Source of the DNA: Lachnospiraceae bacterium
Lineage (GTDB): Bacteria; Bacillota_A; Clostridia; Lachnospirales; Lachnospiraceae
Assembly: GCA_031262285.1 (NCBI GenBank)
Contig: JAISHZ010000098.1
Span: 1 to 5,481 of the forward strand
Direction: 5' to 3'
Length of the DNA stretch: 5,481 nt
Under the pieces are notes generated by a model. That model saw only the letters and a program-made list of their open reading frames with translations, was not told where the DNA came from and did no database searches. Below are positions 5,440 through 5,481 of this stretch, in pieces. The translations under genes were made by a program, and so were the position numbers. Position 1 is the first letter of the stretch, and every line of letters starts with the position of its first letter.

Positions 5440-5477
5440 TGTAAGTGATGTGCGCGGTTTGATCTGCGCGCCTTACA
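5440..5477. repeat. Second nested dyad at the right edge
   Basis: TGTAAG (5440-5445) pairs with CTTACA (5472-5477), and inside it GCGCG (5452-5456) pairs with CGCGC (5467-5471) around a 10-base loop. A 6-base bulge lies on one side only (5446-5451). The GC-rich inner stem stands out from the surrounding AT-richer sequence. It may be a regulatory site of the MFS gene, part of its leader, or the 3' structure of a gene beyond the window; no T-tract is visible on either strand. Confidence 0.45.
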
Positions 5478-5481
5478 CATT

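Overview
The window looks like ordinary chromosome from an anaerobic, fermentative member of the Bacillota (Firmicutes). The reasons are a moderate-to-low GC content, strong AGGAGG-type ribosome binding sites, a membrane subunit of a sodium-pumping biotin-dependent decarboxylase, a debranching enzyme whose N-terminus resembles those of Lachnospiraceae and related Clostridia, and an OFA-family MFS carrier. The family-level placement is inference only; Negativicutes or another anaerobic class is not excluded.

Layout. The left edge (1-58) is the 3' three quarters of a tRNA-Arg(CCU), followed at once by a 12-bp terminator hairpin (64-93). Three genes then run on the + strand: a decarboxylase beta subunit (147-1289, 380 aa), a 40-aa single-span membrane protein resembling the membrane anchor of OadG/MmdD-type subunits (1386-1508), and a GH13 glycogen debranching enzyme, GlgX (about 1564-3654). 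No terminator is visible between them, so they may be cotranscribed. A 17-bp terminator hairpin closes the run (3663-3713). An OFA-type MFS transporter lies convergently on the - strand (4018-5358); its start codon and upstream region occupy the right edge.

The convergent gap (3655-4017) holds no gene. Its main content is a striking inverted repeat of two 46-base arms matching at 45 positions around a 12-base loop (3798-3901), probably a REP/MITE-like non-autonomous element. A degenerate tandem duplication overlaps the 3' end of the transporter gene. The upstream region of the transporter (5359-5481) contains two nested dyads, one sitting inside a possible promoter spacer.

Function. The beta subunit and the mini-subunit would form the membrane part of a decarboxylase that exports Na+ as it releases CO2. 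The carboxyltransferase (alpha) and biotin carrier must be encoded elsewhere. GlgX would trim alpha-1,6 branches from glycogen, and the MFS carrier would move a small mono- or dicarboxylate. Both ends of the set thus concern carboxylic-acid fermentation, but the transporter is a separate, opposing transcript and nothing in the sequence shows functional coupling. I see no novel multi-gene system. The points most worth checking are the long inverted repeat, the 40-aa mini-subunit beside an orphan beta subunit, and the structured upstream region of the transporter.
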